From Actinacidiphila bryophytorum (GTDB lineage: Bacteria > Actinomycetota > Actinomycetes > Streptomycetales > Streptomycetaceae): a stretch of 64,000 nt of DNA. Made by a program: the position numbers and the translations under genes. A model generated the notes under the pieces. It was given only the letters and a program-made list of their open reading frames with translations, was not told the DNA's origin and ran no database searches. The DNA lies in the NCBI RefSeq assembly GCF_016916835.1, contig NZ_JAFFIX010000003.1, positions 372,001 through 436,000 on the forward strand, in the 5' to 3' direction. Shown one piece after another: positions 26,678 through 34,680 of this stretch (its first letter is position 1; every line of letters begins with the position of its first letter).

Positions 26678-27624
26678 GCGCCGCCACCGCGCAGGCCGCG
26701 GGGCCGCCGCCGACCGCGCCGGGCCCCGGAACCGCACAGGCCGCCCCCCGCAGGACCGCGGGGCGGCGGCGCCTGACTCCGTATCTGCTGCTGCTGGCCG
26801 GTGTGGCCTGGCTGCTGGTCTTCTTCGTCGCCCCGATGGTCTACCAGGCCTCCACCTCCGTGCAGACCGGCTCGCTCGACAAGGGCTTCAAGGTCACCTG
26901 GCACGTGGCGACCTACTGGGACGCGCTGCGCGAGTACTGGCCGCACTTCCTGCGGTCGCTGCTCTACTCGGGCATCGCCACCGCCGCCTGCCTGGCGATC
27001 GGCTACCCGCTGGCCTACATGATCGCCTTCAGGGCCGGGCGCTGGCGCAACGTCGTCCTGGTGCTGGTGATCGCGCCCTTCTTCACCAGCTTCCTGATCC
27101 GCACCCTGGCCTGGGAGACGATCCTGGCCGACCAGGGTCCCGTGGTGCGGTTCCTCAACCGCGTGCACGTCCTGGACGTCACCGCCTGGCTGCACGTCAC
27201 CCAGGGCGACCGGGTGCTCGCCACCCCGCTGGCCGTGGTCTGCGGACTGACCTACAACTTCCTGCCGTTCATGATCCTGCCGCTCTACACCTCGCTGGAG
27301 CGCATCGACGGCAAGCTGCACGAGGCGGCGGGCGACCTGTACGCCACGCCCTTCACCACCTTCCGCAAGGTGACCTTCCCACTGTCGCTGCCCGGCGTCG
27401 TCGCCGGCACCCTGCTGACCTTCATCCCGGCGTCCGGCGACTACATCAACGCCGAGTTGCTGGGGTCCACCAACCAGAAGATGATCGGCAACGTCATCCA
27501 GTCGCAGTTCCTGCGGGTGCTGGACTACCCGACGGCCGCCGCGCTGTCCTTCATCCTGATGGCGGCCATCCTGGCGATCGTCACCGTCTACATCCGCAGA
27601 GCCGGGACGGAGGAGCTGGTCTGA
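26674..27624 (+). CDS. potB: Polyamine ABC transporter permease (PotB-like)
   Basis: 316 residues, about six transmembrane helices. A Pro/Ala-rich cytosolic N terminus precedes LTPYLLLLAGVAWLLVFFVAPM; the segment FFTSFLIRTLAWETILADQG is typical of PotB/PotH, and HEAAGDLYATPFTTFRKVTFPLSLPG is the EAA loop that meets the ATPase. The 1-bp overlap with potC and ATGA overlap with potA show tight coupling. Confidence 0.93.
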   Translation: MSAATAQAAGPPPTAPGPGTAQAAPRRTAGRRRLTPYLLLLAGVAWLLVFFVAPMVYQASTSVQTGSLDKGFKVTWHVATYWDALREYWPHFLRSLLYSGIATAACLAIGYPLAYMIAFRAGRWRNVVLVLVIAPFFTSFLIRTLAWETILADQGPVVRFLNRVHVLDVTAWLHVTQGDRVLATPLAVVCGLTYNFLPFMILPLYTSLERIDGKLHEAAGDLYATPFTTFRKVTFPLSLPGVVAGTLLTFIPASGDYINAELLGSTNQKMIGNVIQSQFLRVLDYPTAAALSFILMAAILAIVTVYIRRAGTEELV

Positions 27625-28430
27625 TGCAGACGCGTCCGATGCGCTGGCTGTGCAGGAACATCGTGGTGATCGCCGGAGTCCTCGCGCTCGGCTACCTCAT
27701 CCTGCCCAACCTGGTGGTGCTGGCCTTCTCCTTCAACAAGCCCAAGGGCCGCTTCAACTACACCTGGAACCACTTCTCCACCGACGCCTGGCAGCACCCC
27801 TGCGGCGTCGCCGACATGTGCGGCTCGCTCACCCTCAGCCTGCGCCTGGCGGTCTACGCCACCCTCGGCGCGACCGTGCTCGGCACCATGACGGCCTTCG
27901 CCCTGGCCCGCTACCGCTTCCGCGGCCGGGCCGCCACCAACCTGCTGATCTTCCTGCCGATGGCGATGCCGGAGGTGGTGATGGGCGCCTCGCTGGGCAC
28001 CCTCTTCCTCAACATGCGCATCCGCTTCGGCTTCTGGACCATCCTCATCGCGCACATCATGTTCTGCATGAGCTTCGTGGTCGTCGCCGTCAAGGCGCGC
28101 ATCATGAGCATGGACCCGCGCCTCGAGCAGGCCGCCCAGGACCTCTACGCCACCCCCGCCCAGACCTTCCTGCGGATCACGCTGCCGCTGGCGGCGCCCG
28201 GCATCGCGGCCGGCGCACTGCTGTCCTTCGCACTGTCCTTCGACGACTACATCATCACCAGCTTCAACGCCGGCAGCACGGTGACCTTCCCGATGTTCGT
28301 CTGGGGCTCCGCGCAGCGCGGCACCCCCGTGCAGGTCAACGTGATCGGCACGGCCATGTTCGCGGTCGCGGTGCTGCTGGTGGTGGCAGGGCAGCTGGTG
28401 GGCGGCCGCCGCAGGGGGGCGCGCAGCTGA
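27624..28430 (+). CDS. potC: Polyamine ABC transporter permease (PotC-like)
   Basis: 268 residues with six predicted transmembrane helices. LGYLILPNLVVLAFSFNKPKGRFNYTW near the start, EVVMGASLGTLFLN and EQAAQDLYATPAQTFLRITLPLAAPG (EAA loop) are PotC/PotI features; FALSFDDYIITSFNAG is a strongly conserved motif of this permease type. It completes the potDABC import operon and is followed 42 bp later by the oxidase gene. Confidence 0.93.
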   Translation: MQTRPMRWLCRNIVVIAGVLALGYLILPNLVVLAFSFNKPKGRFNYTWNHFSTDAWQHPCGVADMCGSLTLSLRLAVYATLGATVLGTMTAFALARYRFRGRAATNLLIFLPMAMPEVVMGASLGTLFLNMRIRFGFWTILIAHIMFCMSFVVVAVKARIMSMDPRLEQAAQDLYATPAQTFLRITLPLAAPGIAAGALLSFALSFDDYIITSFNAGSTVTFPMFVWGSAQRGTPVQVNVIGTAMFAVAVLLVVAGQLVGGRRRGARS

Positions 28431-28472
28431 CCGGCCGCCCGCACCGCCCGCACGAGCTCCACCGGAGGAAGC

Positions 28473-29870
28473 ATGGACCCGGCAGCCCGCTCGCTCGCCG
28501 ACGCCGAGCAGACGCCGTACTGGCTGGACGACCCCGCGCGGCCGGCCGCGCGGGCGGCGCTGACCGGCGAGGAGGACTGCGACCTGCTGGTCGTCGGCGG
28601 CGGCTACACGGGCCTGTGGACGGCGCTGCTGGCCAAGGAGCGCGACCCCGGCCGGGACGTGGTGCTGGTCGAGGGGGCCAGGGTCGGCTGGGCCGCCTCG
28701 GGGCGCAACGGCGGCTTCTGCGCCGCCAGCCTCACCCACGGCACCATGAACGGCCTGGCCCGCTGGCCCGCGGAGTTCGGAGCGCTCCACGCGCTCGGCG
28801 AGCGCAACCTCGACGCCATCGAGGAGGCCGTCGCCCGCTACCGCATCGACTGCGACTTCGAGCGCACCGGCGAGATCGACGTGGCCACCGAGCCGTGGCA
28901 ATATGCCGAGCTTCGCGAAGCCGCGGCAATTGCCGCGGCCAACGGCGTCGAGGTCGACCTGCTCGACCGCGACCAGGTCCGCGCCGAGGTCGACTCGCCC
29001 ACCTTCCACGGCGGCCTGTACGACCGCCGCGGTGTCGCCATGGTCAACCCCGCCCGCCTGGTCTGGGGCCTCCAGCGGGCAGCCGAGGAGGCGGGCGTGC
29101 GCATCTACGAACGCACCCCCGCCACCGCCATGGTCAGGCACCGCGCCGGCATGGCGGTCCGCACCCCCTACGGCCGGGTGCTGGCCCACCGCGTCGCCCT
29201 GGGCACCAACGCGTTCCCCTCCCTGCTCCGCAGGATCCGCCCCTACACCGTCCCCGTCTACGACTACGCCCTGGTCACCCGCCCGCTCACCGCGGAGCAC
29301 CGCCGCGCGGTCGGCTGGCGCGGCCGGCAGGGCCTGGGCGACAGCGCCAACCGCTTCCACTACTTCCGGCTCACCGCCGACCAGCGCATCCTGTGGGGCG
29401 GCTACGACGCGGTCTATCCCCGCGGCGGCAGGATGAGCGCCGAGCACGACCACCGCCCGCAGACGTACCGCACCCTGGCCCGGCACTTCTTCACCTGCTT
29501 CCCGCAGCTCGAAGGCCTGGCCTTCAGCCACGCCTGGGGCGGCGCCATCGACACCTGCACCCGCTTCTCCGCCTTCTTCGGCACCGCCTGCGCCGGCCGG
29601 GTCGGCTACGCGGCCGGCTACACCGGGCTCGGGGTGGGCGCCAGCCGCTTCGGCGCCGAGGTGGTCCTGGACCTGCTGGCCGGCGCCGACACCGAGCGCA
29701 CCCGCCTGGAGATGGTGCGCAGGAAGCCGCTGCCCTTCCCGCCCGAGCCGCTCGCCACCGCAGGGATCGGGCTGACCCAGTGGTCGCTGGCCCGCGCCGA
29801 CCGCTCGCAGGGCCGGCGCAACCTGTGGCTGCGCACCATGGACCGGGCCGGACTCGGCTTCGACAGCTGA
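28473..29870 (+). CDS. FAD-dependent amine oxidoreductase (PuuB-like)
   Basis: 465 residues from the ATG at 28473 behind CCGGAGGAAGC. The DAO-type FAD fold shows LLVVGGGYTGLWTALLAKE (dinucleotide-binding GxGxxG region, residues about 32-50) and AASGRNGGFCAA, and ends with GYAAGYTGLGVGASRFGAEVVLDLL. The group includes PuuB (gamma-glutamylputrescine oxidase) and other amine/glycine oxidases. Directly following potDABC, it probably oxidises the imported polyamine or its gamma-glutamyl derivative, giving an aldehyde, ammonia and hydrogen peroxide (inference). No gamma-glutamylpolyamine synthetase is in the window. Confidence 0.87.
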   Translation: MDPAARSLADAEQTPYWLDDPARPAARAALTGEEDCDLLVVGGGYTGLWTALLAKERDPGRDVVLVEGARVGWAASGRNGGFCAASLTHGTMNGLARWPAEFGALHALGERNLDAIEEAVARYRIDCDFERTGEIDVATEPWQYAELREAAAIAAANGVEVDLLDRDQVRAEVDSPTFHGGLYDRRGVAMVNPARLVWGLQRAAEEAGVRIYERTPATAMVRHRAGMAVRTPYGRVLAHRVALGTNAFPSLLRRIRPYTVPVYDYALVTRPLTAEHRRAVGWRGRQGLGDSANRFHYFRLTADQRILWGGYDAVYPRGGRMSAEHDHRPQTYRTLARHFFTCFPQLEGLAFSHAWGGAIDTCTRFSAFFGTACAGRVGYAAGYTGLGVGASRFGAEVVLDLLAGADTERTRLEMVRRKPLPFPPEPLATAGIGLTQWSLARADRSQGRRNLWLRTMDRAGLGFDS

Positions 29871-30012
29871 CCGGGTACGCACCGGGGTGCGCGCGGCCGG
29901 CGCCGCGTGAGCCGTGCCACTACCGACAAGTAGCGGAACCCGCGTAATAACTTCGCACCAACTTCCTCTCTCCCCTGACAGCACCCGTCACTGGGCAGAA
30001 GGAGGACCCGGC

Positions 30013-30462
30013 ATGGGCAGCGCCGGAGCGAAGAGCGCGGTCGAATGGCTCGCATCGGTGACACACGACCCGGATTCCGTCCGCAGGGAATGGGAGGACA
30101 ACCCGCTCGGGGTGGCGCTGCTGCCCGCAGGGCGCAAATGGGACGTCCTGATCCTCGGCAGTGCGCTCGGCTACCCCACCCTCGACGTCCTGACCCGCCT
30201 GGTGGACCTGCCGGGGCCGGTCCTGGCCGACTTCGGCGACGCGCGGATCGGCTTCTTCGTCCCGCCGGGCACCGCCGCCCGCTGGCTGGGCACCGGGGTG
30301 CGGGCCGTGGGCCGCGGCACCTGGATCGTGGTGCCCTACCCCGGCCGCCCCACCGGCGGGGTGCGCTGGCTCGTCCCGCCCGACGGCACCGGGCACCTCA
30401 CCGACCCGGTCGTGCTGGAACTGGCCATGCACGAGGCCGCGGCGCAACTGGCCGGAGGGTAG
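30013..30462 (+). CDS. Conserved hypothetical protein (possible primase-polymerase-like domain fragment)
   Basis: 149 residues from the ATG at 30013 behind AGAAGGAGGACC, an excellent ribosome-binding site. WEDNPLGVALLPAGRKWDVLILG, GPVLADFGDARIGFFVPPGTAARW and GTWIVVPYPGRPTGGVRWLVPP give a compact alpha/beta protein; the pattern reminds me of the N-terminal domain of bifunctional DNA primase/polymerase-like proteins, but no catalytic triad can be identified. I recall similar small proteins at this locus in other streptomycetes. Function unknown. It sits alone between the oxidase and mmsA genes. Confidence 0.75.
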   Translation: MGSAGAKSAVEWLASVTHDPDSVRREWEDNPLGVALLPAGRKWDVLILGSALGYPTLDVLTRLVDLPGPVLADFGDARIGFFVPPGTAARWLGTGVRAVGRGTWIVVPYPGRPTGGVRWLVPPDGTGHLTDPVVLELAMHEAAAQLAGG

Positions 30463-30552
30463 TGCCAGGCGTGCGGATCTCCCCAGCGTGGTGCTTTACG
30501 CCGGGCGCCCGACGTGGTGACACTGGCGGGACCACGACGGAAGGGTCAGCCC

Positions 30553-32061
30553 GTGACGAGCCCCCAGCACATCACCCACTGGATCGCCGGCCGCCCCTGG
30601 GCCGGCACCGCGGAGCGCCGCGGCGACGTCTACGACCCGGCCACCGGCCAGGTGAGCGGGCAGGTCGACCTCGCCGCAGCCGACGTCGTCGACCAGGCCG
30701 TCGGCGCCGCACTCGACGCCTTCGGCCAGTGGCGGCACGCCTCGGTCGCCAAGCGCACCTCGGTGCTCTTCGCCTTCCGTGAACTGCTCAACGCCCACCG
30801 CGAGGACCTGGCCGCGATCATCGTCTCCGAGCACGGCAAGGTGCACTCCGACGCCCTCGGCGAGATCGCCCGCGGCCTGGAGGTCGTCGAGTACGCCTGC
30901 GGCATCCCGCACCTGCTCAAGGGCGGCTTCACCGAGCAGGCCTCGACCGGCATCGACGTCTACTCGCTGCGCCAGCCGCTCGGCCCGGTCGCGGTGATCT
31001 CCCCGTTCAACTTCCCCGCAATGGTCCCGATGTGGTTCTTCCCGCTCGCCATCGCCGCCGGCAACACCGTCGTCGTCAAACCCTCGGAGAAGGACCCCTC
31101 GGCGGCCAACTTCCTGGCCGCCCTGTGGCGCGAGGCAGGACTGCCCGACGGCGTCTTCAACGTCGTCCACGGCGACAAACCCGCCGTCGACCGGCTGCTG
31201 GAGCACCCTGACATCAAGGCCGTCTCCTTCGTCGGCTCCACCCCGATCGCCCGCTACGTCTACGAGACCGCCACCCGGCACGGCAAGCGCGTCCAAGCCC
31301 TCGGCGGCGCCAAGAACCACATGCTGGTGCTGCCCGACGCCGACCTCGACCTGGCCGCCGACGCAGCCGTCAACGCCGGGTACGGCGCCGCGGGGGAGCG
31401 CTGCATGGCGGTCTCCGTTCTGGTCGCCGTGGACCCGGTCGGCGACGACCTGGTCGAGCGGATCAGGCAGCGCATCGCCGGCCTCACCGTGGGACCCGGC
31501 AGCGCCCCCGACTCCCAGATGGGCCCGCTGGTCACCGGCGTGCACCGCGACAAGGTCAGCTCCTACCTCGACGCGGGCGTCGCCGACGGCGCGGAACTCG
31601 CCGTCGACGGCCGCAAGCACCCGCTGTCGGACGCCGCAGCGGACAGCGGCTTCTGGCTCGGCCCGACCCTCTTCGACCGGGTGCGGCCCGGCATGTCCGT
31701 CTACGACGACGAGATCTTCGGCCCCGTGCTCTCCGTGGTGCGCGTGCCGACCTACGACGAGGGCCTGGCGCTGATCAACGCCAACCCGTACGGCAACGGC
31801 ACCGCGCTGTTCACCAACGACGGCGGCGCCGCCCGCCGCTTCCAGCACGAGGTCGAGGTCGGCATGGTCGGCATCAACGTGCCGATCCCCGTGCCCGTCG
31901 CCTACTACTCCTTCGGCGGCTGGAAGTCCTCGCTCTTCGGCGACACCCACGCCTACGGCGAGGACGGCGTGAGGTTCTTCACCCGCGGCAAGGCCGTCAC
32001 ACAGCGCTGGCTCGATCCCTCACACGGCGGAATCAACCTCGGATTCCCCACCCACAGCTGA
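30553..32061 (+). CDS. mmsA: CoA-acylating methylmalonate-semialdehyde dehydrogenase (MmsA-like)
   Basis: 502 residues from the GTG at 30553 behind GAAGGGTCAG. ISPFNFPAMVPMWFFPLAIAAGN, LGGAKNHMLVLPDADLD and GERCMAVS with catalytic Cys284 are MmsA signatures; the Asn in the GGAKN segment replaces the general-base Glu of ordinary ALDHs, as expected for CoA-acylating members. It converts malonate or methylmalonate semialdehyde to acetyl- or propionyl-CoA, linking valine, inositol and beta-alanine breakdown to central metabolism. In this setting beta-alanine (from spermine-type polyamines) transamination products are plausible substrates. Its last 42 bp overlap the convergent PAP2 gene. Confidence 0.92.
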   Translation: MTSPQHITHWIAGRPWAGTAERRGDVYDPATGQVSGQVDLAAADVVDQAVGAALDAFGQWRHASVAKRTSVLFAFRELLNAHREDLAAIIVSEHGKVHSDALGEIARGLEVVEYACGIPHLLKGGFTEQASTGIDVYSLRQPLGPVAVISPFNFPAMVPMWFFPLAIAAGNTVVVKPSEKDPSAANFLAALWREAGLPDGVFNVVHGDKPAVDRLLEHPDIKAVSFVGSTPIARYVYETATRHGKRVQALGGAKNHMLVLPDADLDLAADAAVNAGYGAAGERCMAVSVLVAVDPVGDDLVERIRQRIAGLTVGPGSAPDSQMGPLVTGVHRDKVSSYLDAGVADGAELAVDGRKHPLSDAAADSGFWLGPTLFDRVRPGMSVYDDEIFGPVLSVVRVPTYDEGLALINANPYGNGTALFTNDGGAARRFQHEVEVGMVGINVPIPVPVAYYSFGGWKSSLFGDTHAYGEDGVRFFTRGKAVTQRWLDPSHGGINLGFPTHS

Positions 32062-33075
32062 CCCGCCCGCGCTCGACCCGCCAGCGGCGGCCGGGGCACG
32101 CGGACCGGCCGCCGTACCCGCCACGACCCCGGCCGCCGCCACGGTGGCCAGCAGCGAGGCGGCAAGGCACCAGCTGGCCAGCACGTCCAGCGGCCAGTGG
32201 TAGCCGTGCCACACCAGGGCCGCGCCCACCGCCGCGGCCAGCAGCACCGCCGCCGCGGCCAGCGACCTGCGCACCGCAGGACGCCGGACCAGCGGCAGCA
32301 CCAGCAGGGCCGCCGCACCGACGGCGACCGCGGAGGTCGCGGTGTGCCCCGAGGGGAAGAAGCCCGCGTAGCCGTCGGGACCCAGGTGCACCTTGCCCGG
32401 CGCGGGCCTGGCCACCGCCGACTTCACCGTCCCGACCACCAGGGGCACCGCCGCCATCGCCGCCACGGCCGCCAGCGGCGGCAGCCACCACAGCGGGCGC
32501 CCGCCCGCCCGGCCGCGCGCACCCGCATAGACCACGGCGGCCAGCAGCAGCGGCACCGCGACCTGCACATTGCCGACATCGGACAGCGCCTGCGCCGGGC
32601 CGTTCAGCCAGGGGTGCGCCGCCGCCGCACGCCGGAACCAGCCCAGCACCGACCAGTCCCGGTCCACCAGCGGACCGCCGGCCGAGACCTGCCAGGTGAG
32701 CAGTGCGAAGAGGGCGAGGCCCGCGCAGAAGACCGCGCCGAGCGCGCCCAGCGCCCGGACAGCAGAACGCCGCCCCGGAACAGGGGGGATAGTTCCGGGG
32801 CGGCCATGACGATCGCCGTACCGCCCGTCCCGGGGGGTGTGGGACGAACGGCGGGCCGATCGGCGAGGTGTACCGGGGCCACCATCGGACCCGGCGGTTT
32901 CGTGCGCGAGGGCACTGCCGTGCCGGTGATGGGGAATCACCGGCGCGTTGTCACTCGTCGCCGACTCCTGCGGAGCCGACCGCGAGCGGGGTGTTCCGGT
33001 GAAACCGTACGTCACCGCGCCCGCCGCGAGGCGCCCGATCACCCGTCCGCCATCAGGCCCCCACACGTTCTTCAC
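32020..33075 (-). CDS. PAP2-family membrane phosphatase
   Basis: 351 residues from the GTG at 33075, which has AGGAGACGAGG upstream and lies 22 bp after gabT. The first 110 residues are non-conserved and Arg/Pro-rich, so a later start is possible; the membrane domain begins about RRSAVRALGALGAVFC. PAP2 motifs: KSAVARPAP (shorter than the usual KX6RP), FFPSGHTATSAV (PSGH) and WHGYHWPLDVLASW (HxxxD). Such enzymes dephosphorylate undecaprenyl diphosphate, phosphatidate or similar lipids outside the membrane. The 3' end overlaps mmsA coding sequence. Confidence 0.83.
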   Translation of the reverse strand: MKNVWGPDGGRVIGRLAAGAVTYGFTGTPRSRSAPQESATSDNAPVIPHHRHGSALAHETAGSDGGPGTPRRSARRSSHTPRDGRYGDRHGRPGTIPPVPGRRSAVRALGALGAVFCAGLALFALLTWQVSAGGPLVDRDWSVLGWFRRAAAAHPWLNGPAQALSDVGNVQVAVPLLLAAVVYAGARGRAGGRPLWWLPPLAAVAAMAAVPLVVGTVKSAVARPAPGKVHLGPDGYAGFFPSGHTATSAVAVGAAALLVLPLVRRPAVRRSLAAAAVLLAAAVGAALVWHGYHWPLDVLASWCLAASLLATVAAAGVVAGTAAGPRAPAAAGGSSAGGSAVGGESEVDSAV

Positions 33076-33097
33076 GAGCCTCGTCTCCTGCCGCCGC

Positions 33098-34429
33098 TCA
33101 CACCCCGGCGAAGGCCTCCTCGATGATGTCGAGGCCCTCGTTCAGCAGATCCTCCCCGATGACCAGCGGCGGCAGAAAGCGCAGCACGTTGCCGTACGTC
33201 CCACAGGTGAGCACCACGAGGCCGTTTGCATGACACGCCTTGGCCACCGCGGCCGTCAGCGCCGCGTCCGGCTCCTTGGTGCCCGGCCGCACCAACTCCA
33301 CCGCGATCATCGCGCCGCGCCCGCGGACCTCGCCGATCGCCGGGTACTTCTCCTGCAGCGCGCGCAGCCGGGGCACCATGACCTCGCCGATCCGCCGCGC
33401 CCGCTCGGTCAGGTTCAGCGCCTTCATCGTCTCGATCGCACCCAGCGCCGCCGCGCACGCCACCGGGTTGCCGCCGTAGGTGCCGCCCAGACCGCCCGCG
33501 TGGGCGGCGTCCATGATCTCGGCCCGCCCGGTCACCGCAGCCAGCGGCAGCCCGCCCGCAATGCCCTTGGCCGTGGTGATCAGGTCGGGCACCACACCCT
33601 CGTCCTCGCACGCGAACCACTGCCCGGTCCTGCAGAAGCCGGTCTGGATCTCGTCGGCGACGAAGACGATCCCGTTGTCCCTGGCGAACTGCGCCATCCG
33701 CGGCAGGAAGCCCTTGGCCGGCTCGATGAAGCCGCCCTCGCCCGCGATCGGCTCGATCACGATCGCCGCCACGTGCTCCGCGCCGATCTGCTTGGTGATC
33801 ATGTCGATCGCCTGCGCCGCCGCCTCCTCCGCCGCGTGCTCGGGACCGGTCAGCCACCGGTAGCCGTACGCCAGCGGCACCCGGTAGACCTCGGGCGCGA
33901 AGGGGCCGAAGCCCTCCTTGTACGGCATGTTCTTCGCTGTCAGCGCCATCGTCAGGTTGGTCCTGCCGTGGTAGCCGTGGTCGAAGACCACCACCGCGGG
34001 GCGCTTGGTGTAGGAGCGGGCGATCTTCACCGCGTTCTCCACCGCCTCGGCGCCGGAGTTGAACAGCGCGGTCTTCTTGGCATGGTCGCCGGGGGTGAGC
34101 GCGTTCAGCTGCTCGGCGACCTCCACGTAGCCCTCGTACGGCGTGATCATGAAGCAGGTGTGGGTGAACTCGGCCAGCTGCTCGGCCGCCTTGCGCACCA
34201 CCATCGGGGCGCTGTTGCCCACCGAGGTGACCGCGATGCCCGAGCCGAAGTCGATCAGCCGGTTCCCGTCGACGTCCTCGACCACCCCGCCGCCGGCCCG
34301 CCGCACGTACACCGGCAGCGTGACCCCGACGCCGTCCGCGACCGCCGCCGCCTTCCTGGCCGACAACTCCTGCGACTTCGGTCCCGGCACGGCGGTGACC
34401 AGCCTGCGCTCCTGCGGCAATTCGCTCAT
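33098..34429 (-). CDS. gabT: 4-aminobutyrate (GABA) transaminase
   Basis: 443 residues from the ATG at 34429, chosen because GAGGAGA lies 9 nt upstream; an ATG three codons earlier would be too close to it. Class III aminotransferase markers: NSGAEAVENAVKIAR, HGYHGRTNLTMALT, VADEIQTGFCRTG with Asp259, and TTAKGIAGGLPLAAV with the PLP-binding Lys288. The sequence closely follows Streptomyces GabT. It converts GABA and 2-oxoglutarate to succinate semialdehyde and glutamate, the exit of the polyamine pathway encoded nearby. It precedes the PAP2 gene on the same strand and is divergent from the ATPase gene at 34681. Confidence 0.95.
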   Translation of the reverse strand: MSELPQERRLVTAVPGPKSQELSARKAAAVADGVGVTLPVYVRRAGGGVVEDVDGNRLIDFGSGIAVTSVGNSAPMVVRKAAEQLAEFTHTCFMITPYEGYVEVAEQLNALTPGDHAKKTALFNSGAEAVENAVKIARSYTKRPAVVVFDHGYHGRTNLTMALTAKNMPYKEGFGPFAPEVYRVPLAYGYRWLTGPEHAAEEAAAQAIDMITKQIGAEHVAAIVIEPIAGEGGFIEPAKGFLPRMAQFARDNGIVFVADEIQTGFCRTGQWFACEDEGVVPDLITTAKGIAGGLPLAAVTGRAEIMDAAHAGGLGGTYGGNPVACAAALGAIETMKALNLTERARRIGEVMVPRLRALQEKYPAIGEVRGRGAMIAVELVRPGTKEPDAALTAAVAKACHANGLVVLTCGTYGNVLRFLPPLVIGEDLLNEGLDIIEEAFAGV

Positions 34430-34680
34430 GACGGGCATTCTCCTCGAATTCCTCGACCCTGCTCCATCCGGACCTTCCCCGAGGCTAGGCCGCCGCCGGG
34501 CGCACCCGCATACGCCGAAGGGTCACACTGCCCGGCAGGTCTTCGCCGGATCGGCCAGTGCGGCGCCCCGCGCGCCCCCCGGGGACCGGAGTCCTGCCCG
34601 CCGGCGGCCAAGATCCTTTCGTCGGGTGTAGCGGCTCGACTACATTGTGCGCATCGGCGGCGACGAGGGGCAGACGCGCC

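Noticed and set aside
27588..29984. A 798-codon minus-strand frame opposite potC and the oxidase gene
   Set aside because: No recognisable domain, and it lies antisense to two well-supported genes.
30013..30462. Interpretation as a helper of the polyamine oxidase
   Set aside because: It has its own strong ribosome-binding site and a 142-bp gap upstream; no sequence feature ties it to amine metabolism.
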